33,815 nucleotides of DNA. It comes from an uncultured Bacteriovorax sp. (GTDB taxonomy: Bacteria > Bdellovibrionota > Bacteriovoracia > Bacteriovoracales > Bacteriovoracaceae). Of the stretch, positions 30,799 through 33,815 are shown in pieces. The translations under genes and the position numbers were made by a program. A model generated the notes under the pieces. The model saw only the letters and a list, made by a program, of their open reading frames with translations. It was not told the DNA's origin and made no database searches. The first letter of the stretch is position 1, and each line of letters begins with the position of its first letter. The stretch lies in the NCBI GenBank assembly GCA_946480715.1, contig CAMLKK010000031.1, positions 1 to 33,815 of the forward strand. The letters are read 5' to 3'.

Positions 30799-31497
30799 AT
30801 GAAACTTAAGATAATTTCTCTTTTGAGTATCCTTTTTCTTTGTTCATGCGGTTCCGTTAAAGATCTTCTAAAAAAGTCAGAGGTGCATGAAAAAATGGCC
30901 ACCCAACTGGAAACGCAAAACTACGCGTTTACTCTGGCAGAACTGCAAACAAAGCTTATTGGTCATTTGGAATACACTGGCCTGGGCGGGAAAATGATTA
31001 TTCTGAACTCGAACAATACAATGGGAATGCATAATGAAGAAGTGCGTGAAGAAATGGAAGATGGATTTTTATACAAAGAGAAGATGTATGTTTCAACGCC
31101 AGATTTCAATATGGATCTATTCACTTCCGATTTCGAGAAGCTTAAAGATAAATTGTTAAAGGCGAAATATCATGTACTCGAAAAATCAGATCAAGGTTTT
31201 CTCATTGTAAAAGGAAACACTGTTTATGAAGCAACAGTGGCAAAAGACAATCCTCATCAATGTGCTTTACGTGTTTACAAAGTTACTAAATTAGTTCGTC
31301 CCATTGACCTCAATATTGACTGGCTGAATATTATCAAAAAGAAAGGGTCCTTTTTTAATTTAAGCGAAGGACCTATTGATTTTATCGCCTCTCGAAAATA
31401 TCAAGTTCGCGACAAAATGGAAGAGCTCAATGTCTTCTTTCGAATAGATCAGGAAAGAGCAGAAAAAACTGAATCTGAATTGATGGCGACACTTTAA
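30799..31497 (+). CDS. Lipoprotein of unknown function
   Basis: The 232-residue protein has a signal peptide with lipobox LCSC (MKLKIISLLSILFLCSCGS, Cys 17), so it is lipid-anchored at the envelope. The mature part begins with a helix (VKDLLKKSEVHEKMATQLET) and continues as an alpha/beta domain with SEKSDQGFLIV-like strands, ending in a charged helix (FFRIDQERAEKTESELMATL). AAAGGTG precedes the ATG by about seven bases. I recognise no family. It lies divergent from the histidine kinase across a 130-base gap and three bases before the helicase gene, so it is probably co-transcribed with hrpB. Confidence 0.75.
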   Translation: MKLKIISLLSILFLCSCGSVKDLLKKSEVHEKMATQLETQNYAFTLAELQTKLIGHLEYTGLGGKMIILNSNNTMGMHNEEVREEMEDGFLYKEKMYVSTPDFNMDLFTSDFEKLKDKLLKAKYHVLEKSDQGFLIVKGNTVYEATVAKDNPHQCALRVYKVTKLVRPIDLNIDWLNIIKKKGSFFNLSEGPIDFIASRKYQVRDKMEELNVFFRIDQERAEKTESELMATL

Positions 31498-31500
31498 TTC

Positions 31501-33815
31501 ATGCTGACTTTTCCTATCGATTCATTGAAAGAGAAAATAGTAAGCGCTTTAAGCGTAAAAGATTTTCTTATCATCAAATCGACTCCAGGATCTGGAAAAA
31601 CTACGAGAGTTCCACTTTTTCTTAGAGAGCATTTCAGTAAAAAAATATATGTTCTTGAACCACGCAAACTAGCTGCAAAGTTAGCATCTCATTATGTGGC
31701 CAGTAGTCTCGGAGAGAAAGTGGGCGAGAGTGTTGGGCACATATTTAAGTATGAAAGAGTTGCCAGTGATTCGACACAAATTCTTTTTATTACAGAAGGC
31801 ACATTCCTGCGGTTTTTGTCACAAGATTCGCGTCTCGAAAATTGTGATGTTGTTATTCTCGACGAGTTCCATGAACGCCATTACCAAACGGATGTTGCTT
31901 TAAGCTTTCTTCTCAAAATTAAAGAAGTTAATCCCTCGCTAAAAATCATCATCATGTCGGCCACAATCGATTTATCAGAACTTCAGAATTTGCTTAAAGA
32001 GCGAGTGGAAACGATTGAACTTAATGAACGTCGATTCGATTTGAAAATTGATTACCTTCCAAATGATACATTAATTTTAAAAGAACCATTGGAACGAAAA
32101 GTTTATTCGGCCTTTAAATCAATTGAAAACAGAACAGGGCACGTTCTTATCTTTTTGCCCGGAATGTATGAAATAAATTTGTGTGCTGACCTCTTGGCAA
32201 AGACAAATTATCAAATCGTTCTTCTTCATGGAGAGTTGTCCGGTGTCACAATTGATGAGAGCTTTGAGGATCTTTCGAAGAAAAAAATTATCCTCTCAAC
32301 AAATATTGCGGAAAGCTCTGTCACTATTCCTGGAGTCCGTACCGTCATTGATTCCGGTCTTCATCGCACAAGTAGACTTAATCCCATCACGCGTTTACCA
32401 CTGATAGAATTGAAAAAGATTAGTCAATCATCGGCCATACAAAGAGCGAATAGAGCATCTCGCGAAGACGATGGTCTGGCGATCAGACTCTATTCAGAAT
32501 TCGATTTTCAAGGCCGGCAAATTTTTGATCCACCTGAAATTAATCGAACTGATTTAAGTGAACTCATTTTAAATTCGCTGCTACTTTATAAAACATCAGT
32601 AGAAGATTTAAATTTTGTCACTCCACTCAATCAACTGGAACTTAAAAATTCTAAAACCTATTTGGAACACATAGGACTTCTAGAAAATTCGGCCCTGACT
32701 GAAGATGGTATTCGCCTTGCTCAGACACCATTTCATCCACGTATGGCCAAGATTCTTGATGTAGCGGCCCGCTGTGGAAATTCTACTTTTCAAAAGGTTT
32801 CGCAAAAGCTTGCAGACATCGTTGAGCCTAAGAGAGTGGATAGGTTTACTTCGCTGGCGAAAAAGCATTTTAAAATTCAGAACGGTCCGGATGATGAAAT
32901 TGAAAAATGTTTTCTTTTTGGATTCATCGATCAAATAGCCAAATTAAAAAACAAAGACCATTTGATCCACATGAATGGTGAAACGTACGCCCTTGCCGAA
33001 TCACTGGCAGATACGATCGACCCAAGACATCCTCTTTGGATCATACTGAATGTTGATAATCGAAATCGTGTGACGAGTATCATGCCCATAGAAGAAGATT
33101 GGTTGTTCGATTTACCTCATTTTCCGATTGAAGAAGATGATGAAATTGATTTTGATCCTTACTCATTTAAATTGCGCCAGGAGCGAGTTAGTAGAATTGG
33201 GGCCATTGTTTTAAATCGTGAAAAAATTCTTAATGGTTCTATTTCTAAACGTTCAGAAGACGTAATTCTCAAGCAGTTAAAAAATGCCCTTCAAGAAAAA
33301 TGCAAAGAAGAACAATTTTTACGTATCGTTTTTTTTGAACAATTTACCACCGAAAAAATTGAAAATTTTCCAACTGAAGAGTGGTTGCGTTCACAATTGC
33401 CGTTTCTTGTTCATGGAGGAGATTATGGCTGGAGTGAACTTATAGAAACCTACACTCAGGAAATTTTTAATTTTCTCAACACCGATGGGACCTATGATTT
33501 AGAAACGGATCTGCCGTTGCAACTTTCACTTCATGACAAACGTAAAGTTCCGCTTCATTACGATTTATCAAATGGAGTTCACTGCCAATCATATATTCAG
33601 GATTTTTTTGGACTGAACAACGTTCCTGTTGTTCTTAAAGGTAAAGAGAAAGTAAAAATTCATCTGCTCGGTCCACATAAGCGCCCGTTGCAAGTAACTC
33701 AGGATCTTCCAAGTTTTTGGAGTAAAACATACAAAGAACTCTACAACGAACTCAAGCGCGATTATCCACGCCACTACTGGCCGCTTGAGCCGCAAAAAGC
33801 AAAACCGATTCTTCT
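31501..33815 (+). CDS. hrpB: HrpB-type ATP-dependent DEAH-box helicase, 3' end just outside window
   Basis: The frame is open from ATG 31501 to the window end (771 complete codons), and the last residues (ELKRDYPRHYWPLEP) match the extreme C-terminus of the family, so only a few codons are missing. Walker A TPGSGKTT (28-35), motif II DEFHER (121-126; the DEFH form is typical of HrpB), SAT (153-155) and the LSTNIAESSVTIPGV motif V are present. Winged-helix/HA2-like regions (HPRMAKILDVAARCG) and the HrpB C-terminal domain follow. Motif VI reads QRANRASR instead of QRAGRAGR. The family's biological substrate is poorly known; an RNA helicase role is assumed. It starts three bases after the lipoprotein stop with only a weak ribosome site, suggesting coupling. 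Confidence 0.93.
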   Translation, partial: MLTFPIDSLKEKIVSALSVKDFLIIKSTPGSGKTTRVPLFLREHFSKKIYVLEPRKLAAKLASHYVASSLGEKVGESVGHIFKYERVASDSTQILFITEGTFLRFLSQDSRLENCDVVILDEFHERHYQTDVALSFLLKIKEVNPSLKIIIMSATIDLSELQNLLKERVETIELNERRFDLKIDYLPNDTLILKEPLERKVYSAFKSIENRTGHVLIFLPGMYEINLCADLLAKTNYQIVLLHGELSGVTIDESFEDLSKKKIILSTNIAESSVTIPGVRTVIDSGLHRTSRLNPITRLPLIELKKISQSSAIQRANRASREDDGLAIRLYSEFDFQGRQIFDPPEINRTDLSELILNSLLLYKTSVEDLNFVTPLNQLELKNSKTYLEHIGLLENSALTEDGIRLAQTPFHPRMAKILDVAARCGNSTFQKVSQKLADIVEPKRVDRFTSLAKKHFKIQNGPDDEIEKCFLFGFIDQIAKLKNKDHLIHMNGETYALAESLADTIDPRHPLWIILNVDNRNRVTSIMPIEEDWLFDLPHFPIEEDDEIDFDPYSFKLRQERVSRIGAIVLNREKILNGSISKRSEDVILKQLKNALQEKCKEEQFLRIVFFEQFTTEKIENFPTEEWLRSQLPFLVHGGDYGWSELIETYTQEIFNFLNTDGTYDLETDLPLQLSLHDKRKVPLHYDLSNGVHCQSYIQDFFGLNNVPVVLKGKEKVKIHLLGPHKRPLQVTQDLPSFWSKTYKELYNELKRDYPRHYWPLEPQKAKPIL

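Noticed and set aside
30669..30902. Longer histidine kinase starting at 30902 or 30755
   Set aside because: There is no ribosome site before either start, the added residues match no domain, and they would cover the divergent lipoprotein start.
1..33815. tRNA, rRNA, insertion sequences, prophage genes, toxin-antitoxin pairs, CRISPR arrays
   Set aside because: None was found on reading both strands: no cloverleaf, no regular repeat-spacer pattern, no transposase or integrase motifs. A tool-based search could still find a short ncRNA.

Overview
The window is a gene-dense, AT-rich bacterial chromosome segment (by eye under about 45% GC). It has strong AAGGAG-type ribosome sites, several GTG starts, many signal-peptide or lipobox proteins, and genes packed so tightly that convergent neighbours often touch or overlap. 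The mix of genes fits a Gram-negative bacterium: 2-aminoethylphosphonate synthesis, an exopolysaccharide module, an RND pump, LpoB and LPP20-like lipoproteins, HemJ and HrpB. A Bdellovibrionota/Bacteriovoracaceae organism (Bacteriovorax/Peredibacter-like) is my best guess. That group includes Bacteriovorax stolpii, known for phosphonosphingolipids. This placement is inference; no rRNA or other phylogenetic marker is present.

Layout. (1) 1-3853: phosphonate synthesis. It holds the end of a PEP mutase/nucleotidyltransferase, a GNAT acetyltransferase, phosphonopyruvate decarboxylase and AEP-pyruvate transaminase, with a small secreted COG3650-like protein on the other strand between the last two. 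(2) 3855-7118: surface-polysaccharide genes: an O-antigen ligase/polymerase, a minimal SLBB protein and a previously hidden 29-residue membrane peptide on the minus strand, and a divergent Wzz-type protein. (3) 7087-8507: a MaoC hydratase and a probable outer-membrane protein. (4) 8504-11586: methionine salvage (mtnB-mtnD-mtnC operon and a divergent MtnE-like aminotransferase), then a small secreted protein. (5) 12074-17330: a TetR-TolC-RND efflux operon without an adaptor gene, with repeated motifs upstream. (6) 17435-19004: msrB, hemJ and a histidine phosphatase.

(7) 19103-24915: an envelope cluster of a secreted protein, LpoB, a COG3014-like lipoprotein, two LPP20-like proteins and a CsgG/FlgO-like secreted protein, with clear terminators and sigma-70-like promoters. 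(8) 24920-28760: a thioredoxin, a secreted protein, a single-domain response regulator preceded by a tiny leader ORF, a secreted esterase, a rhomboid protease, and a two-gene operon of a small secreted protein and a mini HExxH protein. (9) 28746-33815: an orphan PAS-GAF histidine kinase, a lipoprotein, and an almost complete HrpB helicase running off the window.

How the genes work together. PEP mutase, decarboxylase and transaminase form the standard route PEP to phosphonopyruvate to phosphonoacetaldehyde to 2-aminoethylphosphonate. The nucleotidyltransferase domain would activate the product as CMP-AEP for transfer to a lipid or polysaccharide, and the adjoining polysaccharide genes make surface decoration plausible. 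No tRNA, rRNA, insertion sequence, integrase or CRISPR array was found, and no gene-free stretch exceeds 300 bases.
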